The notes: generated by a model from the letters alone, not told the origin. Numbered from the stretch's first letter, positions 33,221 through 42,580 are shown. The stretch is DNA of 64,000 bases from Bin55 sp965220235 (GCA_965220235.1 OZ244815.1:2604001-2668000); one strand, 5' to 3'. Numbers and translations are program-made.

Positions 33221-33898
33221 TTAAGGACTCCTCGCCTGAGATGCTCGAAAGAGAATCGAGATTAACTCGTCAACGAATGACTCGTAGCCTTTTGTTAACA
33301 CCTCTACTCGTGCCGAAAAGCGGTTGAACGCGATAACCGCGGGTATCGCCACAAACAAACCGATCGCCGTTGCTATGAGCGCTTCGGAGATGCCTGGTGC
33401 GACCGATGCTAACGTCGCTTGGCTGAGATTTACTAAGGAGCGAAAAGAGTTGATGATGCCGATCACGGTTCCAAATAAGCCGATGTATGGCGCAGTTGAA
33501 CCCAGTGTCGCCAAGAAGCCCAAATGTAGTTCGAGATTGATTTCCTCGCGGGTTACTGCGACTCTCGTAGCTCTCTGCACCCCTGTCATGATCGCGTCCG
33601 CGTCCGCGTTTTGTTCGCTTAAGCGCTCGAATTCACTGAATCCTGCAAGAAATACCGATTCGATTCCAGTATGTTCTGTTTCTTGCGAAATGTCACTGTA
33701 GATATCTCGTAGATTGCGTCCACTCCAGAAGAAATCTTCAAATGACTGCAGATCGCGTAAAGCTCTACTTAGCGCAAGCCACCTCTGAACGATCATCGTC
33801 CACGAGACAAGCGAAGCCAGCATCAGACCAATGATGATCACAAGCACTGGCCATGACGCGTTCGCGATCAGTGAATAGACGGATAGTGGTTCATTCAT
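33221..33898 (-). CDS. tolQ: Tol-Pal system protein TolQ
   Basis: A 225-residue MotA/TolQ/ExbB-family protein with three transmembrane segments: PVLVIIIGLMLASLVSWTMI near the N-terminus, and the pair TLGSTAPYIGLFGTVIGII and ISEALIATAIGLFVAIPAVI that line the proton channel. It is the first tol gene here, 33 bases downstream of ruvB. The thioesterase gene ybgC that precedes tolQ in many bacteria is absent from this spot. Confidence 0.95.
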   Translation of the reverse strand: MNEPLSVYSLIANASWPVLVIIIGLMLASLVSWTMIVQRWLALSRALRDLQSFEDFFWSGRNLRDIYSDISQETEHTGIESVFLAGFSEFERLSEQNADADAIMTGVQRATRVAVTREEINLELHLGFLATLGSTAPYIGLFGTVIGIINSFRSLVNLSQATLASVAPGISEALIATAIGLFVAIPAVIAFNRFSARVEVLTKGYESFVDELISILFRASQARSP

Positions 33899-33931
33899 GC
33901 GGCACGATTCTACGTGTTAGTTTCAATTCTG

Positions 33932-34960
33932 TCAGAACAGATCGCCATCGGAAGGTGGCAGATCCAGATTGAGATGGCGAATGCCGAGTTCTGTGATCTT
34001 ACGTCCACGCAATGTCTTCCCGATAAATCCGCGCTGAATTAGAAACGGTTCAACCACATCCTCTAACGTACTCGTCTCCTCACCGAGTGCAGCCGCCATA
34101 GTTTCGAGACCAGCCGTACCCCCAAACTTCTCGATCAGCATCGTCAAATATTGTGTGTCAAGCGTATCTAATCCAATTGAGTCGACGCCGAGTCTCGCCA
34201 ACGCTTCACGCGCAGTTTCAATCTCACCCTGACCATCTCCTTCTACTTCGGCGAAATCACGCACACGTCGCAGTAATCGATTTGCGATTCGTGGCGTGCC
34301 ACGCGCCCGGCGTGCTATTTCTTGAGAAGCGGTGTGATCAATTTCGAAATTCAGTTTAGATGCTGAGACACCCACAATCTTTGTTAGTGCCTCGTCATCG
34401 TAGTACGCCAGCTTGATCTGGTGGCCAAATCGATCACGAAGAGGGGAGGTCAACATACCAGCGCGTGTAGTGGCGCCGATCAACGTAAAAGGCTGCAATC
34501 CGATTCGCACGGCGTTTGCACCGGGTCCTTCACCGATCACGATATCGAACATCAGATCCTCCATGGCGGGATACAGGATCTCCTCGATATGTGCGGGTAG
34601 CCGATGAATTTCATCAATGAACAACACCGAATAAGGTTCAAGCTGTGAAAGAAGCGCGGCAACGTCGCCGCGACGTTCAATCACCGGACCGGATGTTTGT
34701 CGAAACGGTACACCGCGCTCATTCGCGATGATTCGAGCGATTGTGGTCTTACCTAGACCAGGAGGTCCGTAGATTAGGACATGCTCAAGTGCTTCTTGAC
34801 GCTTATCAGCGGCTCTAATCGCAATCGACAGCTGATCTTTTACGTGATCCTGTCCGATGAACTCCTTAAATAACGACGGCCGCAGGATTTTTTCGTAACG
34901 CCTATCCTCTTCGCTGTCGATGACACGTACCGGTGAATCTTCAGCTATTTCGCGACTCAA
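33932..34960 (-). CDS. ruvB: Holliday junction branch migration helicase RuvB
   Basis: A 342-residue AAA+ ATPase. Walker A is YGPPGLGKTTIAR, Walker B is VLFIDEIHRLP, sensor 1 lies in LIGATTRAGMLTSPLRDRFG, and the C-terminal winged helix contains EPFLIQRGFIGKTLRGR. RuvB hexamers drive branch migration with RuvA. The ATG overlaps the ruvA stop by four bases. Confidence 0.98.
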   Translation of the reverse strand: MSREIAEDSPVRVIDSEEDRRYEKILRPSLFKEFIGQDHVKDQLSIAIRAADKRQEALEHVLIYGPPGLGKTTIARIIANERGVPFRQTSGPVIERRGDVAALLSQLEPYSVLFIDEIHRLPAHIEEILYPAMEDLMFDIVIGEGPGANAVRIGLQPFTLIGATTRAGMLTSPLRDRFGHQIKLAYYDDEALTKIVGVSASKLNFEIDHTASQEIARRARGTPRIANRLLRRVRDFAEVEGDGQGEIETAREALARLGVDSIGLDTLDTQYLTMLIEKFGGTAGLETMAAALGEETSTLEDVVEPFLIQRGFIGKTLRGRKITELGIRHLNLDLPPSDGDLF

Positions 34961-35565
34961 ACTTTGGTACCTATCAATCGAAGTGCTCGTTGAATCAGTT
35001 CACCGACGTCAAGACCATCTTCATGTGCTTGCGCGACCGCATCTTCTGCTTCAACGCGCTGAAAGCCGAGCTGACGCAATGCCATGATGGCTTGTGATGT
35101 CACTGAAACGGACACCGAATAACTCGCATCAGATCCGCCAGCTGTCGCATCGACCGAAAGACCCCACTTCGGTACGTCCTCCCGTAGCGCGAAAACAATC
35201 GACTCCGCTGCTTTATTTCCAATACCTTGAGCGACCGTCAGAACGCGGGAATCCTGCGCTTCGATCGCTAGGGCGATTTCGTGACCGCTTAACTCCGAGA
35301 CTAATGCCGCCGCCGACTTTGGACCGAGTCGATTCACCCCAAGTAACTTCCGAAAGACCATCCTGTCAGCGATGGATTCGAAGCCATAGAGCTGTTGGAC
35401 GTCGTTTACAACTGACAGGTGCGTATGGAGGATAAGAGGATCACCGACCGACACCCGATCGCAAAGACGCCGCGGAATCACAACGTCATATCCAACGCCG
35501 TTGACATCCACCAGCGCAAGATTGTCATCGAGCGCCGCTAAGACACCGCTTAATCGTCCGATCAT
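34957..35565 (-). CDS. ruvA: Holliday junction DNA-binding protein RuvA
   Basis: A 202-residue protein with the OB-fold N-terminus MIGRLSGVLAALDDNLALVD, helix-hairpin-helix motifs (LLGVNRLGPKSAAALVSEL and VAQGIGNKAAESIVFALR) and a C-terminal UBA-like domain (ALRQLGFQRVEAEDAVAQA) that contacts RuvB. It binds four-way junctions and loads RuvB. It follows ruvC by about 10 bases. Confidence 0.97.
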   Translation of the reverse strand: MIGRLSGVLAALDDNLALVDVNGVGYDVVIPRRLCDRVSVGDPLILHTHLSVVNDVQQLYGFESIADRMVFRKLLGVNRLGPKSAAALVSELSGHEIALAIEAQDSRVLTVAQGIGNKAAESIVFALREDVPKWGLSVDATAGGSDASYSVSVSVTSQAIMALRQLGFQRVEAEDAVAQAHEDGLDVGELIQRALRLIGTKV

Positions 35566-35574
35566 AGAAAGGAA

Positions 35575-36078
35575 TTATCCGAGACTTTTTCCTCGATCTA
35601 TCGACGCTCGATAGCGCTTTGCGTTTAAATCGCAAATCGCCACGGCCAATGCATCTGCACTGTCTGTATCAGGTGCTTCCCTGAGATTTAGAAGGACTTT
35701 GACCATATACTGAACCTGTTCTTTTGTCGCCCGACCGGTACCAACGGTTGCCTGCTTGATCTCTCGAGGGGCATATTCGGCTACGGTTAGATCCTTTACT
35801 GCGGCAGCAGCGATTGCAACGCCGCGAGCTTGTCCAAGCTTGATCGCGGTCTGCGGATTCTCCGAGACGAATGATGTCTCAATCGCGAACCGATCGATCT
35901 CGTTTTCGCTAATCAGGTCCGAGACCCCCAGATAGATTTCGCGTAGACGTAGCTCCATTGCTTTATTGCCAAGCTTTAGAACGCCGTGTGCAACATGGTG
36001 CAACTCGTTCCCGTCCGCACTGACAATCCCCCAACCCGTATATCGTGAGCCAGGGTCAATGCCGAGAACGGTTGCCAT
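35575..36078 (-). CDS. ruvC: Crossover junction endonuclease RuvC
   Basis: A 167-residue RNase H-fold resolvase. Acidic active-site residues are visible in GIDPGSRYTGWG (Asp), IETSFVSENPQTAIKLG (Glu) and DSADALAVAICD (two Asp). It cuts Holliday junctions symmetrically after RuvAB migration. It starts 3 bases after the yebC stop, in the standard yebC-ruvCAB order. Confidence 0.97.
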   Translation of the reverse strand: MATVLGIDPGSRYTGWGIVSADGNELHHVAHGVLKLGNKAMELRLREIYLGVSDLISENEIDRFAIETSFVSENPQTAIKLGQARGVAIAAAAVKDLTVAEYAPREIKQATVGTGRATKEQVQYMVKVLLNLREAPDTDSADALAVAICDLNAKRYRASIDRGKSLG

Positions 36079-36080
36079 GT

Positions 36081-36815
36081 CTAGCTGTCGTCTGTGACGA
36101 ACGTTCCGTTTGTGTAAACGTTTTGAACGTCGTCAAGATCCTCCAACGCTTCCATCAAGTTATGTGTTTTTTCCGTGAGCTCACCATCGCAAGTCACCGA
36201 ATTGTCTGGAACCATTGCTACCTCGCTATGGTGCGGTTCCATTTCGTTCGCCCTGAACGTATCAATAACCGAACCAAACTGCTCGAACGAGGTTAGCACG
36301 GTAACGCTGCCATCGTCTTCTGTTTCTATGTCATCCGCGCCCGCATCAAGCGCGATCTCCATCACAGAGTCTTCGTCTGTACCAGGTTCAAACTGCAAGA
36401 CTCCGCGCCTCTCAAACATGTATGCCACAGAGCCGTCCGTACCCAGATTACCGTTGTACTTGCTGAAAGCGTGCCGTACCTCTGCAACGGTTCGATTTCT
36501 GTTGTCTGTCATGACTTCAACGAGAAAAGCGACGCCGCCCGGACCATAACCTTCGTATGTAACTTCGTCTAAGTGACCTTCTTCGCCACCCCCTGCGCCT
36601 CGAGCAATTGCACGATCGATCGTGTCGCGAGGCATATTCGCACCTAGCGCGCCATCGACAGCTGCACGTAAGCGAGGGTTATCTTCAGGAGAACCGCCGC
36701 CCAAGCGAGCGGCGACCGTCAGTTCGCGAATCAGCTTAGTCCAGATCTTTGCACGTTTGGCGTCCTGCCGCGCCTTCCGGTGCTTGATGTTCGCCCACTT
36801 TGAGTGACCAGCCAC
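36081..36815 (-). CDS. yebC: YebC/PmpR family protein
   Basis: A 244-residue protein beginning MAGHSKWANIKHRKARQDAK, the hallmark of the family, with GRVEEVTYEGYGPGGVA-like sequence (DEVTYEGYGPGGVAFLVEVM) in the middle. Members were described as transcription regulators and, as human TACO1 and bacterial YebC studies indicate, also assist translation of difficult sequences such as proline stretches. It sits between aspS and ruvC. Confidence 0.95.
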   Translation of the reverse strand: MAGHSKWANIKHRKARQDAKRAKIWTKLIRELTVAARLGGGSPEDNPRLRAAVDGALGANMPRDTIDRAIARGAGGGEEGHLDEVTYEGYGPGGVAFLVEVMTDNRNRTVAEVRHAFSKYNGNLGTDGSVAYMFERRGVLQFEPGTDEDSVMEIALDAGADDIETEDDGSVTVLTSFEQFGSVIDTFRANEMEPHHSEVAMVPDNSVTCDGELTEKTHNLMEALEDLDDVQNVYTNGTFVTDDS

Positions 36816-36820
36816 CGTGC

Positions 36821-38572
36821 TTACCTTGTCTGTAGTCCTAATTCACGAAGTTGATGTCGATCAACCTCGTTAGGTGCGTTGGTTAAGAGACACGTTGCGG
36901 TTTGGGTCTTGGGAAATGCAATGACATCTCGGATCGAATCGGTACCGCTCATCAGCATGATTAGACGATCAAGACCCAATGCAATACCGCCGTGAGGCGG
37001 ACACCCAAGTTCCAGCGCTTCCATGAGAAAGCCAAATTTGACAATCGCTTCCTGTCCCATGTTGAGCACGTCAAACACCGCACGTTGCATCTCCGGGTCA
37101 TGAATACGAATCGAGCCTCCGCCCAGTTCATATCCATTTAACACTATATCGTAAGCGTGTGCTAGCTGCTCGCGCGGGTTTTCACGTAGTTCGGATGGTT
37201 CACATGCAGGTTGCGTGAATGGATGGTGAGCCGGTGAAAGTTCCTGATTGTCGGTCTCAAACATTGGCCAGTCAACGACCCAACATGCTTTAAATCCTTC
37301 TAGAGTAATTCCTACCAGGTCTGCGACGTGGTTTCGGAATAAGCCGAGCGAGCGATTTACGACGTCGTTTCGGTCTGCGCCAAAAAACACGATGTCACCT
37401 TGCTTGGCACCAACCTGACTAAGAATTTGAAAGATTGTGTCAACGTCTAGAAACTTCAGGATCGGTGATTGGAGACCATCCATTCCACGATCAAGGTCGT
37501 TGACTTTGACGTACGCGAGCCCCTTGGCACCTTGGTCTTGAACGAAGTCGACCAGATCGTCCAGTTGTTTACGAGACAACGCCTCAACTGCACCAGGTAC
37601 ATTGATCGCAGCAACCCGCCCTTCTGGATCGTTCGCCGGATTTCTAAACACGGCGAATTCGCAGTCTTTCACAATCTCATCGACATTGATCAGCTCGAGT
37701 GGATTCCGCAGATCCGGTTTGTCTGAACCGAATCGATCTAAGGCTTCAGCGTAGGTTAAGACGGGAACTTGCCCCAGCTCAACCCCAAGCGTTTCGCGAA
37801 ACAACCCTACCAACATACGCTCTGTAATTGCCATCACATCGGCGGGTTCAACAAACGACGCCTCGATGTCTACCTGTGTAAACTCTGGTTGTCGATCATG
37901 ACGAAGGTCCTCGTCTCGATAGCATCGAGCGATTTGATAATACCTATCAACGCCCGCCATCATCAACATTTGTTTAAACAACTGAGGAGATTGCGGCAAC
38001 GCGAAGAATCGCCCTTGCTGAGTACGACTTGGTACTAGGAAATCACGAGCACCTTCGGGAGTGGATTTCGTTAGAGTCGGCGTTTCAACGTCAACGAAAT
38101 CTTCCTCTTCGAGAAATCGACGGATGTACGAAGAAACGGTGCTCCGTAATCTCAACTTGGTTTGCATCTCCGGTCGTCGTAAATCGACGTAGCGATAACG
38201 TAATCGAATGTCCTCGCCTGGTTGCGAGTACTCGTTTAGCGGGAAAGGGATCGTGCGAGAACGATTCAGAATCGTGATTGAGTCGCCAAGCACCTCAATC
38301 TCTCCCGTCGCCAATTCTGGATTGGTAGCGCCATCAAGACGCTCACGGACACGCCCCTGGAGTTGCACGACGTACTCGCTTCGAAGGGCGTCAGCTGTCT
38401 CAAAGGCAGCAGCCGTGTCCGGATTGAACACAACCTGGACAAGACCTCTATGGTCCCGAAGATCCAGAAAGATCACCCCACCATGGTCGCGACGACGATG
38501 CACCCAGCCACAAAGCTCGACGCGTTGATCGATGTGGTCCTTCCTAAGGACTCCGCAATAGTGTGTTCGCAT
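36821..38572 (-). CDS. aspS: Aspartyl-tRNA synthetase
   Basis: A 583-residue class II synthetase of the bacterial type. The anticodon-binding OB domain (QRVELCGWVHRRRDHGGVIF) is followed by motif 1 near VDVETPTLTKSTPEGARDFL, motif 2 in IARCYRDEDLRHDRQPEFTQ, the bacterial GAD insertion (about 290-410), and motif 3 GIALGLDRLIMLMSG. Whether it is strict for tRNA-Asp or also charges tRNA-Asn cannot be decided here. It is preceded by a terminator-like hairpin that separates it from fmdB. Confidence 0.97.
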   Translation of the reverse strand: MRTHYCGVLRKDHIDQRVELCGWVHRRRDHGGVIFLDLRDHRGLVQVVFNPDTAAAFETADALRSEYVVQLQGRVRERLDGATNPELATGEIEVLGDSITILNRSRTIPFPLNEYSQPGEDIRLRYRYVDLRRPEMQTKLRLRSTVSSYIRRFLEEEDFVDVETPTLTKSTPEGARDFLVPSRTQQGRFFALPQSPQLFKQMLMMAGVDRYYQIARCYRDEDLRHDRQPEFTQVDIEASFVEPADVMAITERMLVGLFRETLGVELGQVPVLTYAEALDRFGSDKPDLRNPLELINVDEIVKDCEFAVFRNPANDPEGRVAAINVPGAVEALSRKQLDDLVDFVQDQGAKGLAYVKVNDLDRGMDGLQSPILKFLDVDTIFQILSQVGAKQGDIVFFGADRNDVVNRSLGLFRNHVADLVGITLEGFKACWVVDWPMFETDNQELSPAHHPFTQPACEPSELRENPREQLAHAYDIVLNGYELGGGSIRIHDPEMQRAVFDVLNMGQEAIVKFGFLMEALELGCPPHGGIALGLDRLIMLMSGTDSIRDVIAFPKTQTATCLLTNAPNEVDRHQLRELGLQTR

Positions 38573-38594
38573 TAATTTAGGATTGTGATAGAAA

Positions 38595-38619
38595 GTCGCA
38601 CCTTGAATTTCGGTGCGAC
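38595..38619 (-). terminator. Hairpin between fmdB and aspS, probable terminator
   Basis: On the reverse strand GTCGCACC and GGTGCGAC form a perfect 8-bp stem with a nine-base loop, followed directly by TTTCTAT. It lies 11 bases after the fmdB stop and 23 bases before the aspS start, so it probably ends the fmdB message or attenuates read-through into aspS. The T-run is short, so partial termination is likely. Confidence 0.6.
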
Positions 38620-38629
38620 GGAACGCTAC

Positions 38630-38977
38630 CTACGCCGAGGTCGCGGTTTCGGAAGATGATGTCGAACTGGACGAATTAGAGGATTTCGATTCAGATTTTT
38701 CTGAAGCCGATTCGTTCCCCTTGGAATCACCGTCGCCACTCGCTCCTGACTTAGATTCGCCGTTGCTTGAATCTTCATGTAGCTGGCGCTTTTGACCTGA
38801 CTTGAAGTCCGTCTCGTACCAGCCAGAACCCTTTAATCGGAATGCGACAGCGGAGATCTTCTTAACTAAGGAAGCTGTTTCGCACTTTGGGCAGTCTGTG
38901 AGCTTGGGATCGCTCATCTTCTGCATTGTTTCGAATTCGTGACCACATGCTTGGCACTGATATTCGTAAATCGGCAC
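38630..38977 (-). CDS. FmdB-type zinc ribbon protein with serine-rich tail
   Basis: A 115-residue protein starting MPIYEYQCQACGHEFETMQK, with two CxxC pairs (CQAC and CPKC) forming the FmdB zinc ribbon, then KKISAVAFRLKGSGWYETD. The last 50 residues are a low-complexity Ser/Glu/Gly tail. Members are often encoded just before aspS in proteobacteria, as here; their role is not settled, though regulation was proposed for the founding member. Confidence 0.88.
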   Translation of the reverse strand: MPIYEYQCQACGHEFETMQKMSDPKLTDCPKCETASLVKKISAVAFRLKGSGWYETDFKSGQKRQLHEDSSNGESKSGASGDGDSKGNESASEKSESKSSNSSSSTSSSETATSA

Positions 38978-39160
38978 AGATTGCTCCGTACACGTAGAAG
39001 GGGATGGCGCGAAATTCTACAAACGAACCGCCGTTTGTCTTGTTTCTTGGGCTCCCGACCTTAAATCCGAGATGGTTGACCTAACGTCGCAAAAGTACAT
39101 TTGTATCGCGCCGAAAACCTATTGCAATTTCACATCGGCGAATCGATACTGACTGTCTTC

Positions 39161-39181
39161 CACATTGGAATCTTCAATGTG
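39161..39181. promoter_or_regulatory. Inverted repeat upstream of the HU-like gene
   Basis: CACATTG at 39161-39167 and CAATGTG at 39175-39181 form a perfect 7-bp inverted repeat with a seven-base spacer, 120 bases before the HU-like gene. It may be an operator or a small hairpin. The whole gene-free stretch 38978-39300 contains no other feature that I can support; a promoter for the HU-like gene must lie in it. Confidence 0.3.
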
Positions 39182-39300
39182 ACCTAATGAAACATTCGAC
39201 ATGATCCGATAGAACTAATCTATTCGTAAAATCACGTTAGGCAAGGGTTAACAGATCGCGTTAGTCTGAGCAGTTCTACTTTTCAGTAAGGTTTAGATAA

Positions 39301-39744
39301 ATGGCAGCTAGGTCACGCGCAAAAGCGCCTGCGAAAAAAACAGCTTCGAGGAGAGCTCCCAAGAAGTCGACGACGACCCGAGCTAGAGCGAAAGCGAAAA
39401 AAGTCGCGCCGGTTAAGAAGATCGGTCCTGTCATTCGGACAAAACTCCGTAAAAACGACGTGATCAATCTGATTTCCGGTGAGACCGAAGTACCGAAAGA
39501 GCAAGTCCGTAAGGTTCTTGAGAAACGCGAAGAGATTATCGAACGAGCTTTAAAGCCTCGAAGCATTGGCGTTTTTCAGGATGGCAGCTTGGTTAAGTTC
39601 GAACGGTATCGTAGGAAAGCAACCAAGAAGCGCGTCGGCCGCAATTTAAAGACAAATGAACCGATCGAGATTCCAGCTAAGCCTGCTCAAAATTCGGTGA
39701 AGGTCAAAAAACTCACCAAACTCAAAAATATGGTGAGCAGCTAA
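39301..39744 (+). CDS. HU-like DNA-binding protein with basic N-terminal tail
   Basis: A 147-residue nucleoid-type protein. Residues 1-45 are almost only Ala, Lys, Arg, Ser and Thr (for example KAPAKKTASRRAPKKSTTT), like histone H1 or AlgP tails. Residues about 48-145 match the HU/IHF fold: RKNDVINLISGETEVPKEQV for the first helices and KKRVGRNLKTNEPIEIPAKP, the counterpart of the HU segment G-R-N-P-x-T-G-E. The prolines and aromatic residues of ordinary HU arms are changed, so it is a divergent member. AAGG precedes the ATG by nine bases. Extended HU proteins are known in Deinococcus and others; a role in DNA compaction is inferred. Confidence 0.82.
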   Translation: MAARSRAKAPAKKTASRRAPKKSTTTRARAKAKKVAPVKKIGPVIRTKLRKNDVINLISGETEVPKEQVRKVLEKREEIIERALKPRSIGVFQDGSLVKFERYRRKATKKRVGRNLKTNEPIEIPAKPAQNSVKVKKLTKLKNMVSS

Positions 39745-39892
39745 CTAATCCAGAACGCCGCCGAGTGACTACTCGCCCGGCGGAGTACTCACACTAGCTG
39801 CAATTTAGTCATATTAGAAGACGTGTACGCATAACCGGCGTCCGAATGGCTGGCTCAGTCCCCGACAATCCTTTAAATCTCGATAAATAGCT

Positions 39893-41584
39893 GTGCTTGC
39901 CTCGCAAGTACTCGCGCCGACGTTGCGCGATGACCCCTCAAATGCGGATGTAATCTCCCACAAGCTGCTTTTACGCGCCGGCTTCATTCGTCAGCTCGGC
40001 TCGGGGCTTTTCACTTGGTTGCCGCTCGGTCTCCGGGTCGTGCAGAACGTCGAGAGAATCGTGCGTGAGGAACTCAATCGCACTGGAGCCCAAGAAGTAC
40101 TCATGCCGGTTGTGCAACCGGCAGAAATCTGGGAAGAAAGCGGCCGATGGGATGCGATGGGACCTGAACTTCTACGCATCATTGATCGTCATGATCGGAA
40201 CTATTGCTTCAGCCCGACACACGAAGAAGTCGTGACTGACGTTCTAAGGCAAACGACAGAAAGCTATCGCGCGTTACCTTTAAACGTCTACCAGATCAAC
40301 ACCAAGTTTCGTGACGAAATCCGCCCTCGGTTTGGGCTGATGCGTGCGCGTGAATTCATCATGAAAGATGGCTACTCGTTCCATTTGGACGAAGCATCAC
40401 TTGACGAAACATATCGAGCGATGCACGACGCTTACGCTGCGATCTTAGACCGGATTGGCTTGAGTTATCGTGCCGTGCAAGCAGATTCTGGAATGATGGG
40501 CGGCAGTGATAGCGAGGAATTTCACGTTTTAGCGGAATCCGGCGAAGACCTGATCGCATACTCGCCGAACAGTAGCTACGGTGCTAACGTCGAACGCGCT
40601 GAAGCGCTTCGTGTCGGGGAACGTCCAGAACCTGCTGAATCCATGGCACGAGTTGAAACACCCAACGCAAAAACGATCGATGCGGTTAGTGATCTACTAA
40701 ATACGTCAGCGAGCCGATGTGTCAAGACATTGATCGTACACGGCACCGATTCGTTGGTCGCGCTGATCCTTCGAGGTGATCATCAACTCAATGAGATTAA
40801 AACCGCACACCTTGACGGTATCGTCGCACCACTTCAATTCGCAACGGACGACGAGATCAGTAAATCGCTGAAAGTTGACCCTGGATCCATTGGACCGGTT
40901 GGTTTAACCATTCCTTGTGTCGTTGATCGGAGTGCTGACGTGCTTTCAGACTTCGTATGCGGCGCGAATGAAAATGGATTCCACTTTACAGGCGTCAACT
41001 GGGGACGCGATGCACCTCAGGGAAGAGTTGAGGATCTCAGAAACGTCGAGCCTGGTGACCAAGCGCCTGACGGTAGTGGTCCGCTCGCATTTGCTCGGGG
41101 GATTGAAGTTGGTCACATATTCAAGCTCGGTAGAAAGTACACTGAAGCGATGAAAGTATCTGTTCAGACTAACGACGGCGATGATCTGTACCCGACGATG
41201 GGCTGTTATGGATTGGGGGTTTCTCGGCTTGTCGCCGCTGTCGTCGAACAGTGTCATGATGAAAAGGGAATTCTGTGGCCGGAGAGTGTTGCACCGGCAA
41301 TCCTGCACTTGGTCACCATCAACCAACAGCGCTCAACCGCCGTCGAGAAGGCAGCGACAGACCTCTACAGTGAATGCCAACAAGCTGGTATTGAAGTATT
41401 TTGGGATGACAGAGATGAACGACCAGGCGTTAAGTTCAATGATGCAGAACTGATCGGCATGCCGTACCGCGTAACGATCGGTGACCGTGGCTTAAAGCAA
41501 GGCACCGTTGAGTTTCAAGAAAAACGAGGTGATTCAGTAGATATTCGACCAGACGCCGTGATCAGTCGTCTGCTCGGAAGCTAA
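39893..41584 (+). CDS. proS: Prolyl-tRNA synthetase
   Basis: A 563-residue class II synthetase of the bacterial form with an editing insertion. The start ASQVLAPTLRDDPSNADVIS, motif 2 around FRDEIRPRFGLMRAREFIMK, the INS editing domain (about 225-400, with VALILRGDHQLNEIK) and motif 3 YGLGVSRLVAAVVEQ are all present. The C-terminal anticodon domain includes DDRDERPGVKFNDAELIGMP. The start codon is GTG at 39893, confirmed by alignment with the E. coli N-terminus. It is convergent with cyoE. Confidence 0.97.
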   Translation: MLASQVLAPTLRDDPSNADVISHKLLLRAGFIRQLGSGLFTWLPLGLRVVQNVERIVREELNRTGAQEVLMPVVQPAEIWEESGRWDAMGPELLRIIDRHDRNYCFSPTHEEVVTDVLRQTTESYRALPLNVYQINTKFRDEIRPRFGLMRAREFIMKDGYSFHLDEASLDETYRAMHDAYAAILDRIGLSYRAVQADSGMMGGSDSEEFHVLAESGEDLIAYSPNSSYGANVERAEALRVGERPEPAESMARVETPNAKTIDAVSDLLNTSASRCVKTLIVHGTDSLVALILRGDHQLNEIKTAHLDGIVAPLQFATDDEISKSLKVDPGSIGPVGLTIPCVVDRSADVLSDFVCGANENGFHFTGVNWGRDAPQGRVEDLRNVEPGDQAPDGSGPLAFARGIEVGHIFKLGRKYTEAMKVSVQTNDGDDLYPTMGCYGLGVSRLVAAVVEQCHDEKGILWPESVAPAILHLVTINQQRSTAVEKAATDLYSECQQAGIEVFWDDRDERPGVKFNDAELIGMPYRVTIGDRGLKQGTVEFQEKRGDSVDIRPDAVISRLLGS

Positions 41585-41649
41585 AAGATGCGTTTTAAAC
41601 GCAGTACGTTCGAATCGTCACTCGATTCGATTCCAACCGAATTAGCTAA

Positions 41650-42549
41650 TTAAGTTAGTAGACCTAGTACACGGATATAGTGGTCTAAAAGGACAGCGCA
41701 AAACAGAAGATTTAGATAGAGGATTGAGAATCTAAACGTACGTCGCGGTAACGTTGATTGAGGTCGCCTTCGCAGCGCAATCGCGTAGGCAAGAAACGCA
41801 CCTCCTAACACTGCAGCGCAGCATAGATACACCAATCCGCTCGACGCGATCAGGCTTGGCAGCACACTCGTAATTACAAGTGCCAGCGTATACCAAACAA
41901 TCTGATTCGTTGTGTGATCAACACCGCGCGTATTCGGAAGCATCGGTACACGTGCTTTTGCGTATTCCTCCCTACGATCAAGCGCCAATGCCCAGAAGTG
42001 AGGAGGCGTCCACACGAAGATGATCAAAACCAGCAATATCGCATCCAGTGAAATCGAATTCGTTACAGCCGTCCAACCTAAGAGCGGTGGCGCTGCCCCA
42101 AACAAACCACCAAGGACGATGTTCTGCGCGGTTGCGTATTTGAGATACATCGTGTACACGACGGCGTAGCCGATCCACGACGCAAAGTTCAACCACGCGG
42201 ACAAAGGATTGACTAGGAAAAACAAAATCAAGAGCCCGGCGACACCAAGTACGGCAGCGAACACAAGCCCTTCTGTTGTACGAACTCGACCCGTCGCGAC
42301 CGGACGCGCATCGGTACGCGCCATCGTACGATCGATCTGTGCGTCTGCGACATGATTAACAACTGCCGCTGAACCCGCGACAAGGGCGATGCCAAGAATG
42401 CCAAAAAAGATCAATGACATCGGTAGTAGTGGAGGTGTTGCGAGCAACATGCCTACCAGCGCGCACACGAGCATCAACAAGATGACACGCGGTTTTGTCA
42501 TGGATACGAAATCGTGTAGGCGCGAACTACCTACGACTAGGTCTGTCAT
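41650..42549 (-). CDS. cyoE: Protoheme IX farnesyltransferase (heme O synthase)
   Basis: A 299-residue UbiA-family prenyltransferase with about nine membrane segments. The prenyl-diphosphate motif NHVADAQIDRTMARTDARPV contains the DxxxD metal site. It farnesylates heme B to heme O for heme-copper oxidases, so the cell probably respires oxygen with such an oxidase; the oxidase genes are outside the window. The hairpins in 41585-41649 (GAATCG-TCACT-CGATTC) have no T-run. Confidence 0.95.
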   Translation of the reverse strand: MTDLVVGSSRLHDFVSMTKPRVILLMLVCALVGMLLATPPLLPMSLIFFGILGIALVAGSAAVVNHVADAQIDRTMARTDARPVATGRVRTTEGLVFAAVLGVAGLLILFFLVNPLSAWLNFASWIGYAVVYTMYLKYATAQNIVLGGLFGAAPPLLGWTAVTNSISLDAILLVLIIFVWTPPHFWALALDRREEYAKARVPMLPNTRGVDHTTNQIVWYTLALVITSVLPSLIASSGLVYLCCAAVLGGAFLAYAIALRRRPQSTLPRRTFRFSILYLNLLFCAVLLDHYIRVLGLLT

Positions 42550-42580
42550 GAGAGATTTAGACTAGATATGAATGTGGGAC

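Noticed and set aside
39753..39782. GC-rich imperfect hairpin after the HU-like gene
   Set aside because: CCGCCGAGT can pair with ACTC...GGCGG only with a bulge, and no T-run follows; too weak to call a terminator.
41585..41649. Hairpin GAATCG-TCACT-CGATTC between proS and cyoE as bidirectional terminator
   Set aside because: Six-base stem with no T-run on either side.
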